Assembly: GCA_025210475.1 (NCBI GenBank)
Contig: JAOARW010000035.1
Span: forward strand, 1 to 64,000
DNA: 64,000 bases
Reading direction: 5' to 3'
From: Carboxylicivirga sp.
GTDB taxonomy: Bacteria; Bacteroidota; Bacteroidia; Bacteroidales; Marinilabiliaceae
The position numbers and the translations under genes were made by a program. Every line of letters begins with the position of its first letter. Positions within the stretch are counted from its first letter, which is position 1. Positions 27,237 through 35,469 of the stretch are shown here, piece after piece. The notes under the pieces were generated by a model. That model saw only the letters and a program-made list of their open reading frames with translations. It had not been told where the DNA came from and did not search any database.

Positions 27237-28142
27237 ATGATAGACTTTATTAAATGTGAGGTACTCAATCCATATATTGAGAAAATAATTAATAATCAAA
27301 ATCTATCATTCAAGAATAAGATTGATAGGTTGACTGGTGAATTAAATGAAAGAAAAAGTAATGCATATTTCGATGGACTGTATTTTACTATTATTGACGA
27401 CAGAAAGCTTTTTATCCAAGGAAGTTTGCCTAAATTTCTTAATGGGAACAATAAGGAGAACCTTGATAGATTTAGTTTTAAAAAAGCTCTTGATAAAATA
27501 GAGTTTCTATTTGGAATTGAAGCTAAGGATTTAAAACTTCAAAATCTTGAGTTTGGCGTTTGTAGCAATATTGGAGGGATAAATCCAGCATTTTTTCTAG
27601 CTAATTCAGTGATTGATTATAAAACAACGACCAAAGAAATTCGTACGCATGGAGGAAAGGGGTATACCGTTTTATTTCCTTTAAATAATTATGTAGTTAA
27701 ACTTTACGATAAAGGTAAACAATGTAATAGTGATTTGAATTTATTGCGATATGAAATTAGGGTAAAGAAAATGACTCATATAAAAAAATTAAAGATAGTT
27801 ACACTTCAAGACATTAATGATGATGATAAGTGGGAATCGTTGCAGAAATTGCTACTGAAGACATTTGATAACATACTAATATGTACAATTAATGAATATT
27901 TTGAAATGCTTACAGAGGATGAAAAAAAGATGTATAGAACATACACAAATCAACAGTATTGGATAAAATTTAAGCCAATTAGAGCCTATAAACAAGGAAA
28001 GGAGCTAGATGATCATCGGAAAGTTTATTATCGGAAAAGGAATAGTTTCAAGAGTTTAATTAAGAAGTATGAGTTTGATTCAGTTAAAAAAGATATATTA
28101 GCATTCTTTGAAGAAGACTTTAGAAATATGTTGAAATACTAA
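27237..28142 (+). CDS. Replication initiator of the filamentous-phage gene II/X (CRI) family
   Basis: I choose the ATG at 27237 (MIDFIKCEV), 4 bp after the preceding stop; an in-frame ATG at 27189 lies inside that gene. The 301-aa protein shows the Phage_CRI pattern: an IQGSLPKFLNGNN segment, an amphipathic KKALDKIEFLFGI helix, and LQNLEFGVCSNIGG. The C-terminal part has YVVKLYDKGKQ followed by LLRYEIRVKK, as in Phage_X. These proteins nick one strand and start rolling-circle replication of circular DNA. The role here is inferred to be replication of the excised element. A terminator follows. Confidence 0.8.
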   Translation: MIDFIKCEVLNPYIEKIINNQNLSFKNKIDRLTGELNERKSNAYFDGLYFTIIDDRKLFIQGSLPKFLNGNNKENLDRFSFKKALDKIEFLFGIEAKDLKLQNLEFGVCSNIGGINPAFFLANSVIDYKTTTKEIRTHGGKGYTVLFPLNNYVVKLYDKGKQCNSDLNLLRYEIRVKKMTHIKKLKIVTLQDINDDDKWESLQKLLLKTFDNILICTINEYFEMLTEDEKKMYRTYTNQQYWIKFKPIRAYKQGKELDDHRKVYYRKRNSFKSLIKKYEFDSVKKDILAFFEEDFRNMLKY

Positions 28143-28295
28143 TTATTAAAAATTTTAACTGTATAAGTATTGGGTTAAAAATGACGAGTCGCAGAGGATG
28201 TCAACGGTTGTTTTTACCTCTATTATATTTACTTAAATGCAGTGAATGTTTAAGTGAGTGAATAAACTTATTAAATGTTTTAATTTTGAGTTAAA

Positions 28296-28327
28296 CGGAT
28301 ATACAAGGTTTGTGTATCCGTCTTTTC
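28296..28327 (+). terminator. Terminator after rep
   Basis: An 11-bp stem CGGATATACAA / TTGTGTATCCG (one G-U pair) around a GGT loop, then TCTTTTCTT. It lies between rep and the convergent XRE gene and could serve both. Confidence 0.85.
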
Positions 28328-28564
28328 TTAGTCTGAAAAATTAAAGTCAAACAATTCAGATAGAGATAATTCAAAAGCTGAACTAATTCTCAATAAGGTC
28401 TTAAGAGTTAGATTAAGTTTACCTTTTTCAATCTTTCTTAAAGTAGCATCATCAATATCCATTCTGTCAGCCAATTCTTTTTGCTTCATCTTCTTTTGTA
28501 TACGAAGCTGTACAATACGAGTACCTAATATTATTTGTAATTCGTTTAACTCTTCGACTTTCAT
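28328..28564 (-). CDS. XRE-family transcriptional regulator
   Basis: The 78-aa protein is almost entirely an HTH_3 domain: LGTRIVQLRIQKKMKQKEL, ADRMDIDDATLRKIEKGK, then LNLTLKTLLRISSAFELSL and SLSELFDF. It is a short single-domain repressor, likely acting on the element's own promoters such as those of the rep unit or the downstream membrane protein. It converges on rep. Confidence 0.88.
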   Translation of the reverse strand: MKVEELNELQIILGTRIVQLRIQKKMKQKELADRMDIDDATLRKIEKGKLNLTLKTLLRISSAFELSLSELFDFNFSD

Positions 28565-28739
28565 TTATCTTAAAATGGATGCCTATAAAAATCTTGAATT
28601 ATTTAACAGAAAAGCAGGGTATATAATTCCTGATTTGATATTTTTACTATTTTTGTTTGTTGTAATAGTAAATGAATGATTATCAGGTATCAATATAAAT
28701 GTGATTATAAAAAATCAACTTGTTTTAACGGATAAATAA

Positions 28740-29003
28740 ATGAAATCAAAAGAGAAGGTTATAATTTCAATAGCATTAGGAATCATTTTATTTTTAGGTT
28801 CTTCTGTGATCTATAAGTTAATTACCTATACAGGTTTGAATAAGATTGAGGTTGGAAGCTCTAATAGGAGCTACTTTCTATGTGCATTATCAAAGTTAGA
28901 AGGATTGGATTTGTTTTTGGCGATTACAGGTATTGCAAGTTTGTTAGGTTTATTACTTATTATTATCTCTTTCTGGATAAACACATCCAAAAAGAATGTT
29001 TAG
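28740..29003 (+). CDS. Small two-TM membrane protein
   Basis: The 87-aa protein has hydrophobic segments at about 6-28 and 57-80, separated by a loop with one Cys, and a basic tail (NTSKKNV). No family is recognised. Its place behind a divergent XRE gene in a phage-like module would suit a small structural, immunity or toxin-type membrane protein, but no motif decides. Low-complexity hydrophobic content and isolation lower confidence. Confidence 0.5.
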   Translation: MKSKEKVIISIALGIILFLGSSVIYKLITYTGLNKIEVGSSNRSYFLCALSKLEGLDLFLAITGIASLLGLLLIIISFWINTSKKNV

Positions 29004-29183
29004 GCAATGAGACTTTAGTTTTAATTGACTTAAATTTGTTTGACATTAATGACAATGTAAAATAAAGGTTGACATTTTGTTAAATATTATTATTAAGTGT
29101 GTTTGTATTGTTCCTTATAATAATATTGACAAATCACGTCCAATTGTTATAAAACATCAATATCGGGATACATTGTAACAGCT

Positions 29184-29220
29184 CCGCTTGCATCTTTCAT
29201 TGATGCAGGCGGTATTTTGT
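29184..29220 (+). ncRNA. Structured hairpin A, terminator-like
   Basis: An 11-bp stem CCGCTTGCATC / GATGCAGGCGG (one G-U) with a 7-nt loop, followed by TATTTTGTTTT. It is the first copy of a duplicated hairpin. Against copy B the stem changes CCGC:GCGG to CCAC:GTGG, a compensatory change. It may be the 3' end of a small RNA or an intrinsic terminator. Confidence 0.55.
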
Positions 29221-29823
29221 TTTGGAATGTTTAATTAAAAAAGTCGACATTTTACTATAAATAATATCCACAAGGTTTTATATTGAAAAAGGAAGATAAA
29301 TCGACAAATATGGTCTCTATGTCTCCAAAAGTTATCCTCCATATTACCTATAGTCTCTTAAAACACCTCTGAGTAGATATTTATTACAAATTATAGGTGT
29401 TATTTACCTATGAGTGCATAAATTCAATTAATGCTTACCAAGAGTAATTGGTATTTTACCTTGCAAAAAATGTAACAAACCATCATGAATTATATACGTT
29501 TAGCAGAACGCAATTTAAATGATTTCAAATGAAGGAAGGAATAAAATTTTTTTTATTCTTCTAACAAGTACGCTATATAAGGGGTCACTCAAATGAGGAA
29601 ATTTAAATAATCATATTTGAATTAGAGTGGTAGTAAACAAATGAACAGAACATACGTACCTGACTGATACCAGTTATATGGTAGTGGGATCAATTGAGAA
29701 GTATATAACTACATCAATATCCTAATCTAAGGGAAAAGTTCTAAAATTATCATAGATCATCTAATGTTGAGATGGCGATTGGCACAAACTCACCTTCGAT
29801 ATAATATCGGGATATATATAACA

Positions 29824-29871
29824 GAGATACCACTTGCATCTACCTTTGATGTAGGTGGTATCTCATTTTTT
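29824..29871 (+). ncRNA. Structured hairpin B, terminator-like
   Basis: A 17-bp stem from GAGATACCACTTGCATC with its complement (two G-U pairs), a 7-nt loop, then ATTTTTT. It is the second, longer copy of hairpin A, with the same preceding box (AATATCGGGATA and TAACAG). The conserved paired bases with covariation argue for an RNA or single-strand structure under selection. Confidence 0.6.
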
Positions 29872-30676
29872 GAACGATTAGTAAAATTAAGGTCGACATT
29901 TCACCCAATTGAATCTCCATAAGGGTTTTACTCTCCAAAGAAGACAGGTTGACAAAACTCACCTCTATGGCCCTATGTTTATACCATCTGCTTAGTCATA
30001 ATGCAAAAGATATATTGTTCTAGTGAAGAACTTCCTTCGTGACTTTTTATGGAGTTATTACGATAGGTTATCGAAATACTTCAAATAAAGTTGACCTTTG
30101 TAGTATCCCCTCTATAAAGTGGTATTGGTTAATAGATGAATAATGTGTTGTTATTGGGTTGCTATATCAAGCCCAGCAAGCATATTATTAAGTGTGGTTG
30201 TTTCACAAAAAACCGTATCAAAATCACGTATAACAAGTGAAGGAAGGAATCAAACTTTTTTTGGTTGTCTGTACATTAGGTTGTAAAAGGTTTGACAAAC
30301 ATGGGAGTGAGTGAATATTAAGGTTGAGTCAAAGTTTCTGTAAAGTTTTTCTTTGATCTTACGTGCCTGACAGATACGGTCTTATATGGTAGTGGGGTGA
30401 GTTTAGAAATAAAAGCGTAGAAATAAAGTGTTTGAAAAGTTGTAGTATTCTTCATTAGAAACTTTTTTTATAAAAGAAAAGAATTGCTGGCCTCGATGAG
30501 TTCCTTTGAAATGACCGATTTCTGATCCGATTTGCCTTCTATAATCTCAATGGTTATTGACAGTTTCATAAATTGGTTTCACTGTTTGGGGGTTCGTGAG
30601 TATCCATTGAGAAATATGGTTAATAATTAATGATACATAGTATATATCCTACTTACTTATTGTCTTTTATTTTCGT

Positions 30677-30684
30677 TATCTTTG
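30677..30684 (+). promoter_or_regulatory. -7 box upstream of the coiled-coil membrane protein
   Basis: TATCTTTG matches the TAnnTTTG element 31 bp before the ATG at 30716. No TTG lies at 19-20 bp spacing, so the -33 element is weak. Confidence 0.4.
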
Positions 30685-30715
30685 ATATGAACAGTACCAA
30701 ATTAAACATTAAACT

Positions 30716-31759
30716 ATGGCAATAAAGCTTATGGGATATAAAAGGGCTACTATATCATCTGTTAAGGATATTGATAGAGATATATTACTTCAAATAATTG
30801 GTGATATACCAGATAAACGTAGTACATTATTTATTGACCAATACCTTTATTGTATTGGATTAGTCACGGAATTATTAAACATTATAGATTCTTATCGTGA
30901 TAGTATAATAGAAGAGTATCAAAGCCTAATCAATAGCTATGACACCCAACTAATGGGCATAATATCGGCATACGATGAAACAGTAAAGAAGCAGGGTACA
31001 AATGAAGCTTTGAATAAAATAGCAAGAGATATAAAGCAGTTTTATGATAAGCATTGCTCTCCATTATATGGCAGTACTCAATCTGATAGGCTAGTCTTTT
31101 TCTATGCATTTATTAAATCGAATATTAACGAAGAGAAGACCGGCTCGGAGGAGTTACAAAAACTAAAACAAGAGTATAGAACAGCAATTGATAATATTAC
31201 AACTAAAAGTAATAATGCGGATAAGCTTTACGAATCCCTGAAAAATAAGGGTAAAGAAAAGAATATATCAGATTATGCACAGGTTTATGGTAGTAAAGCG
31301 AATGGACATAAAGAAAACTCAAATCTATGGTTAGGGTTTGGTATAGGTTCTATTGCTTTATTTATATTGTTTTTAACACTATCAACAGTTTTTGAGTGGT
31401 TTCCTTCATATAGTGAAGAAAATAGTAGATATATCTATGGTAATCTTTTTAATAAGGCGATGATAGTTGCAATCTGCATATTTTCGATAACTTTTTGTTT
31501 AAAACAGTTCAGTATACAGAGGCATTTACAAACAGTTAATCAGCATAGAGCTGATACATTAAACTCATACGACCTATACAAAGTATCAATGTCATCAAAT
31601 GTTAGTGAAGATACTAAAGATGAATTATTAGGTCATATTGCAAAAACAATATATGACCACCAACCTACTGGCTTTATTAGTGAGAAGAATCAGACAGTTA
31701 ATTCAGGTATGTTTGAATTGACTAAAAATATTGTAGGTAATAATCCAACAAAAGCCTAA
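30716..31759 (+). CDS. Coiled-coil protein with two central membrane helices, unknown function
   Basis: The 347-aa protein is helical throughout. The N-terminal 200 residues hold amphipathic helices (ELLNIIDSYRDSIIEEYQSLI; EELQKLKQEYRTAID). Two membrane segments follow at about 204-225 (WLGFGIGSIALFILFLTL) and 244-262 (KAMIVAICIFSITFCL), then a soluble helical tail. There is no signal peptide. I recognise no family. Helical proteins with two TM segments are frequent as membrane effectors near defence genes, which is only an analogy here. It stands about 700 bp upstream of the retron-like locus, with decayed small genes between. Confidence 0.7.
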   Translation: MAIKLMGYKRATISSVKDIDRDILLQIIGDIPDKRSTLFIDQYLYCIGLVTELLNIIDSYRDSIIEEYQSLINSYDTQLMGIISAYDETVKKQGTNEALNKIARDIKQFYDKHCSPLYGSTQSDRLVFFYAFIKSNINEEKTGSEELQKLKQEYRTAIDNITTKSNNADKLYESLKNKGKEKNISDYAQVYGSKANGHKENSNLWLGFGIGSIALFILFLTLSTVFEWFPSYSEENSRYIYGNLFNKAMIVAICIFSITFCLKQFSIQRHLQTVNQHRADTLNSYDLYKVSMSSNVSEDTKDELLGHIAKTIYDHQPTGFISEKNQTVNSGMFELTKNIVGNNPTKA

Positions 31760-31767
31760 TTTATGCC

Positions 31768-31919
31768 ATGGAAGAAAGAATGTTAGATCATGATGAATTG
31801 AGGTATTATATCAGAGATTATTTATCTGATCTCGAGTATTAAGAAATCCACGTATTGATGATATTATGGCTTGTATTACTGAGCTCGAATACAAACGCGA
31901 TCAGTTAGAAGAGGATTAA
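31768..31919 (+). pseudogene. Small helical gene with a frameshift
   Basis: An ATG at 31768 opens a short frame (MEERMLDHDELRYY, ending DYLSDLEY) that stops at 31842. The +2 frame continues directly as LRNPRIDDIMACITELEYK and ends RDQLEED at 31919. Joined by a one-base shift the two parts make one acidic helical protein of about 49 residues. The next ATG follows the stop at once. It looks like a once intact small gene now broken; programmed frameshifting is less likely. Confidence 0.4.
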
Positions 31920-32292
31920 ATGGATGTGGTAATATGGGGCCGCACGGATTATAAGGATATGAAGATCGCAAGGGATGTAAAGGTTGTAATTTTAAATCTG
32001 GAAATTTGAGTGTTGACGCTTATTTTACTGTTTTGAAATGAATATCGTTCAATCGTAAAACGCAACAGTGCGGAGTTTCAAAGGGTGAGCTAAGAAAGGT
32101 AAAAGAGTATTTTACTAATTACATAAGAGATCCGGAGTAACTTACAATTTCTGATCAATCAAATAAGATCAATAAGGAGCATAAAAAACTTCGTGAATTA
32201 TCCCTAGAGAAATTCCAGTACTCAGATGCTTATAATCCTGCTATTGGACAGCTAAATATCAACATGCTACTCTAATATTATATGTTATTTTT
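31920..32292. other. Region of decayed short reading frames
   Basis: A 29-codon frame begins at 31920 (MDVVIWGRTDYK, stop at 32009). Further coding-like pieces follow, for example GELRKVKEYFTNYIRDPE ending at about 32140, but every frame is interrupted. I read this as remnants of element genes upstream of the retron-like locus. The region ends in a clear terminator. Confidence 0.35.
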
Positions 32293-32295
32293 AAG

Positions 32296-32326
32296 CCCTG
32301 CCCGATTTGTTCGGATGGGGTTTTTT
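32296..32326 (+). terminator. Rho-independent terminator upstream of the retron-like locus
   Basis: Stem CCCTGCCCGA / TCGGATGGGG (one internal mismatch, one G-U) around TTTGT, then six T. It insulates the following locus from upstream transcription. Confidence 0.88.
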
Positions 32327-32472
32327 ACTTACCAACAGAATAGAAAAATATTTAACGAAAAAAATAACTCTCCTATCTCCCAGTTAATCAGGCTTATAAA
32401 CATGAAGCACAAAGTTAATTTAATAATTTGCCCCATTTTATTAACTGAGATTTAATATTTTGCTTATATTTG

Positions 32473-32815
32473 CAATGTAGTTCTTTGAAATAGTTTTGAT
32501 AATTGAGAATGCAGCGGTTCAATTCTTAAAGTGTATTAAGTTACATAACCACTAATGGTATTCTTTGGGCACAACAGTTCTAACCCGGTTAGGAGTCAAT
32601 CTGTGAAGTCATGGCCTCAATCCACTGACCAATCTTAGATTCTTCAAGCCTATTCAATGGTTATAACTATAAGGCATAAGGGAAAAAGCTAATGTTTTTA
32701 ACAAAACATGTAGCAGGAATTAAGGGGTGAAATTTTACGAACAACGAGTATGAATTTGTTGCATCAATATTGGAAAGTAGCAGGGCAATATTGCCAGCAA
32801 TTTAAATTCGATAAA
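32473..32815 (+). ncRNA. Candidate retron non-coding RNA (msr-msd) region
   Basis: This gene-free stretch lies directly in front of the 72-aa, XRE and RT genes. A TATATTTG -7 box stands at 32465-32472. Several stems can be drawn: TTGAGAAT/ATTCTTAA (32503-32529), TTCTAAC/GTTAGGA (32578-32594), GTCATGG/CCA-TGAC with a bulge (32608-32629), GCTAATGTTTT/AAAACAT-TAGC with one bulged G (32688-32714), and CAATATTG twice (32765-32793). GTAGCAGG occurs at 32710 and again at 32777. Multi-hairpin RNA before a retron-type RT is where msr-msd is usually found. I could not find a convincing a1/a2 end pairing, so limits and identity are provisional. Confidence 0.45.
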
Positions 32816-32817
32816 AA

Positions 32818-33036
32818 ATGATTAAAGATTATCAAGACATTGATGACCTGGTACAAGGTATCAAGGCCATCCTTTCAGACAACCGTTGTTCGTATTCGAG
32901 TGAAGAAAGAGAGCTTTTGGTTAATTGCATGCTTAAATTGCAAGAGACGAAAGACAAGAAATTAGAAATTAACCTTGAGTTAATTCTAAAGGTAGTTGAA
33001 ATATTAGCTACATTTTTTGGATTAATATCCTCTTAA
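32818..33036 (+). CDS. 72-aa protein with hydrophobic C-terminus, part of the retron-like locus
   Basis: The N-terminal 55 residues are acidic/polar helices (DIDDLVQGIKAIL; SSEERELLVNCMLKL). The last 20 (ILKVVEILATFFGLISS) form a hydrophobic helix that could insert into or lie on a membrane. No family is recognised. It starts right after the candidate RNA region and ends 37 bp before the XRE gene, so it is probably cotranscribed with XRE and RT. It could be a small effector; that is inference from position only. Confidence 0.55.
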   Translation: MIKDYQDIDDLVQGIKAILSDNRCSYSSEERELLVNCMLKLQETKDKKLEINLELILKVVEILATFFGLISS

Positions 33037-33073
33037 CCTCGACACCCCATTTTTTTTAAAAAAATTATATCCC

Positions 33074-33382
33074 ATGGATTTAGGAAATGCAATAAAGAGA
33101 ATTAGAAAAGAAAAGGGTTTGACCCAAATCTTTCTAGCTGAGGCGTGCGGGATAACACAAACCTATCTGTCTCAAATTGAAGGCAATGTTAAAGAACCAA
33201 ATATTTCAACGGTAAAGAAGATTGCAAATAGTCTGGAAATACCTTTGCCCGTTTTATTCTTTCTAGCAATTGATAAAGAAGACATTACACCTGAGAAGCA
33301 AGAGGCGTTTAAAATGATTGAATTATCGGTCAAGTCTCTCATTTCTAAATTTTTCCTCCCAAATGATAATCAACACGATTAA
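33074..33382 (+). CDS. XRE helix-turn-helix protein overlapping the reverse transcriptase gene
   Basis: The 102-aa protein has an HTH_3 domain at about 4-60 (AIKRIRKEKGLTQIFLAEAC, GITQTYLSQIEGN, ISTVKKIANSLEIPL). A C-terminal helical extension of about 40 residues follows. Its stop codon at 33380-33382 lies inside the RT gene, whose likely ATG is at 33363, so the two are translationally coupled. RT-plus-small-HTH pairs are a known retron arrangement, in which the HTH protein is the accessory partner. Its DNA target or toxicity is unknown. Confidence 0.85.
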   Translation: MDLGNAIKRIRKEKGLTQIFLAEACGITQTYLSQIEGNVKEPNISTVKKIANSLEIPLPVLFFLAIDKEDITPEKQEAFKMIELSVKSLISKFFLPNDNQHD

Positions 33383-34220
33383 GCATCTTTCTGTTGTTTT
33401 GAAAGTTCGGCTGAATGAGCTTGAATATATTTGTAACGATTCAAATATTGGCAAATTCTATGATGAGTTTGCGACAGACAAAAAAACTAATGGAGTAGTT
33501 AAATTAGACAAGAATAACCAACCAGTCAAAAGGGTAATTAATCCCAGTAAGAACACCTTAAAACGGATTCAGAAGAATATACATAGCATTATATTACAGG
33601 ATATTGAGCTCCCAGACTATTGTTATGGGGCTACAAAAAACAAGGATAATGTTAAAAATGCTAAGCGGCATCAAGGAAAAAAGTACAAGTTTTTAACTGA
33701 CATGCGCAATTTTTTCCCTCTCATTACTAATAAAATGGTTTTTGAGATGTTTAGGAGAAATGGATTTTCTCCGATTGTCGCGAAAACGCTAACACGATTA
33801 ACTACATACAAGGGACACCTACCTCAAGGTGCGCCCACCTCATCATCAATCGCAAATTTAGTATTTGTAAAAACTGGTGACAAACTAATGAAATTTGCAG
33901 AGGAGCATAATATAACAATGACAACCTTTATTGATGACTTAACTTTGTCGTCTTCAAAATGCTTTAAGGATATAGTACCTCATGTCATTGATATAATCAA
34001 AGAGGATGGCTTTACAATAAATCACAAAAAGACTTTCTACAAGACTAATCAACCTATTGTAACAGGAGTCATATCAGCCCAGAACGGTATTAAAGTACCA
34101 TCTGAAATAACTAAAAAATTAGCACAAACAGAGGGGAAAACACAAGCTCAGATCGATGGACTAAAAAGGTATGTTCACAAAGTTGAATTTATGAATAAGA
34201 ATTCTATAAAAAAAAGGTAG
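33363..34220 (+). CDS. Retron-type reverse transcriptase
   Basis: From the ATG at 33363 the protein has 285 aa (an ATG at 33318 inside the XRE gene would give 300). It carries the RT core: RT palm strand FLTDMRNFFPLI (about 110-121), LPQGAPTSS (153-161) and the catalytic FIDDLTLS (Asp191, Asp192; the YxDD box with F and I). Two retron-specific marks are present: NAKRH (99-103, the NAxxH motif) and VTG (233-235). Retron RTs copy part of their own structured RNA into multicopy DNA linked to RNA and act in phage defence. No fused effector domain is visible. The XRE gene upstream overlaps it by 20 bp. Confidence 0.9.
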   Translation: MIINTIKHLSVVLKVRLNELEYICNDSNIGKFYDEFATDKKTNGVVKLDKNNQPVKRVINPSKNTLKRIQKNIHSIILQDIELPDYCYGATKNKDNVKNAKRHQGKKYKFLTDMRNFFPLITNKMVFEMFRRNGFSPIVAKTLTRLTTYKGHLPQGAPTSSSIANLVFVKTGDKLMKFAEEHNITMTTFIDDLTLSSSKCFKDIVPHVIDIIKEDGFTINHKKTFYKTNQPIVTGVISAQNGIKVPSEITKKLAQTEGKTQAQIDGLKRYVHKVEFMNKNSIKKR

Positions 34221-34544
34221 TCTTATTACAAATATCCCAACTCATTGGAACTGTTACTGGATTTTCAACAAAACACTGGACAGTAAACTAAACATTGAAA
34301 TGTTACAATACCTGCAATAAATAGCACTGAATATAATGTGCTTTGGATTTTTACCTTAAAGATATCATCTATGAACAATAATCACTTCTTATCGGACCTT
34401 ATAGTGGTAGGTAGGTTTTTTAAGGTGTATTTTAACTTTTAAGTAGTAAGAGGCAGAATATCATAGTATTTCGGTTGTTTTTTGTACTTAAACACATGTT
34501 GCTTTAAAACTTTAGTTTTATCTTTATGATAAATGTATTGTCAT
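34221..34544. other. Gap after the retron-like locus
   Basis: No gene is visible. Small inverted repeats occur (TTACTG/CAGTAA around 34250-34286; AACATT/AATGTT around 34293-34307). None is followed by a T-run, so I do not call a terminator. The region also holds the upstream sequence of the resolvase gene. Confidence 0.4.
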
Positions 34545-35141
34545 ATGGAAGAAGTAAAGTATATTAGAGTTTCGACAGTAGAACAGAATACAGCTCGTCA
34601 GGAAAACAGCAACTTTAAACTGTATATTGATAGATGTAGTGGTACTATACCATTTGAAGAAAGGAAAGAAGGTAAAAAGCTTCTTAATGATATTGGCAAG
34701 GGTAAAGTGAAGGCAGTTAGGGTTCATTCGATTGATAGGATGGGGCGAAACGCAATGGATATTCAAAAGACTATTGAGTCAATAACATCAAAAGAAATTA
34801 ACATCTTAGTTGAGGATTTAGGAATGAATGCTTTGTCAGGAGATGGAACTTTAAATCCGATGTTTAAGCTTATCACAGATTTACTTGCAAATGTTGCACA
34901 AATGGAACGTGATAGTATTAGAAAAAGACAGGCGGAAGGTATAGCCATAGCTAAAGCTAACGGAGTATATTCAAAATCAAGAAATCGGAAAAAGCTATCT
35001 GATGATGAATTATTGGAGAAGAATAAGGCCATTGTTCATTGTTTGAATGTAAATATGAGTCTTCAGAAAACGGCGGAGGTAACAGGAAAGAGTATTCCTA
35101 CTATATGTAAGGTTAAGAAGTTAATGTTCAAATGTTTTTAG
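34545..35141 (+). CDS. Small serine recombinase (resolvase/invertase family)
   Basis: From the ATG at 34545 (MEEVKYIRVST; a second ATG lies at 34533) the protein has 198 aa. The catalytic serine lies in RVSTVEQ, and the active-site motif SIDRMGRNAMDI, the E-helix region DLLANVAQMERDSIRKRQAEG and a C-terminal helix-turn-helix (SLQKTAEVTGKSIPTICK) are all present. It would resolve multimers of the circular element or invert a segment. It is a complete family-length protein. No obvious res or inversion repeats were found beside it. Confidence 0.9.
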   Translation: MEEVKYIRVSTVEQNTARQENSNFKLYIDRCSGTIPFEERKEGKKLLNDIGKGKVKAVRVHSIDRMGRNAMDIQKTIESITSKEINILVEDLGMNALSGDGTLNPMFKLITDLLANVAQMERDSIRKRQAEGIAIAKANGVYSKSRNRKKLSDDELLEKNKAIVHCLNVNMSLQKTAEVTGKSIPTICKVKKLMFKCF

Positions 35142-35469
35142 TTAATGTAATTTTCTGGTATTCCGCTATTACAGAAAAAACGATTCTTCTAATGTGGATC
35201 GTTTATTCGTAAAATGATCTAAAAATTTTACTGATGTTTTGTGAATGGTGTATTAAATGTGTTTGTGTTTATGAAGATTAAATATAAACAAAGCCATGCT
35301 TATTGACATTTAGGTAATAATGGAATACTTTACTTGGCTTTGATTTGTTTAGAAGTGAAAAACCTAAAATGTACTTTTCTAATCTTATCAAAATATGATA
35401 ACTATTAAGGTAGAAGGCAGAGTAGAGATATTATCTAAATTCATTTGATCAGATATTTAATACATATTT
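35142..35469. other. Gap with att-like scar
   Basis: No gene is visible. At 35160-35177 the sequence ATTCCGCTATT-ACAGAAA equals the att core and its right flank (ATTCCGCTATTCTCCACAGAAA) with four bases missing. The rest is AT-rich and holds the upstream region of the coiled-coil gene at 35470. Confidence 0.4.

Larger units (their letters stand above)
29060..30420. repeat. Diverged direct duplication in a non-coding region
   Basis: The spacer 29004-30715 has no gene. It holds two diverged copies of a segment of roughly 650 bp. Matching landmarks in order are: AATATCGGGATA (29158 and 29803), the long hairpins (29184 and 29824), GTCGACATTT (29242 and 29892), GAAGGAAGGAAT (29531 and 30239), TACGTACCTGAC / TACGTGCCTGAC (29654 and 30360) and TTATATGGTAGTGGG (29673 and 30382). 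The TATTATTAAGTGTG landmark occurs at 29088 and again at 30183, so the order is partly rearranged. It could hold replication origins of the rep protein, paired small RNA genes, or packaging signals. Confidence 0.7.

Noticed and set aside
28880..29065. 61-aa frame overlapping the small membrane-protein gene
   Set aside because: It is an alternative frame of the same stretch, with a poor start and no protein-like pattern beyond the overlap.
30716..31759. Zot/pI morphogenesis ATPase of an inovirus
   Set aside because: There is no P-loop, and the TM arrangement is two adjacent central helices, not the single TM of Zot-like proteins.
33363..34220. Diversity-generating retroelement
   Set aside because: The RT has the retron marks NAxxH and VTG with QGAPTSS, and I found no template/variable repeat pair or variable-protein gene nearby.
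34221..34544. msr-msd located downstream of the RT
   Set aside because: Only short palindromes were found there; the upstream region has more and longer stems and a -7 box.
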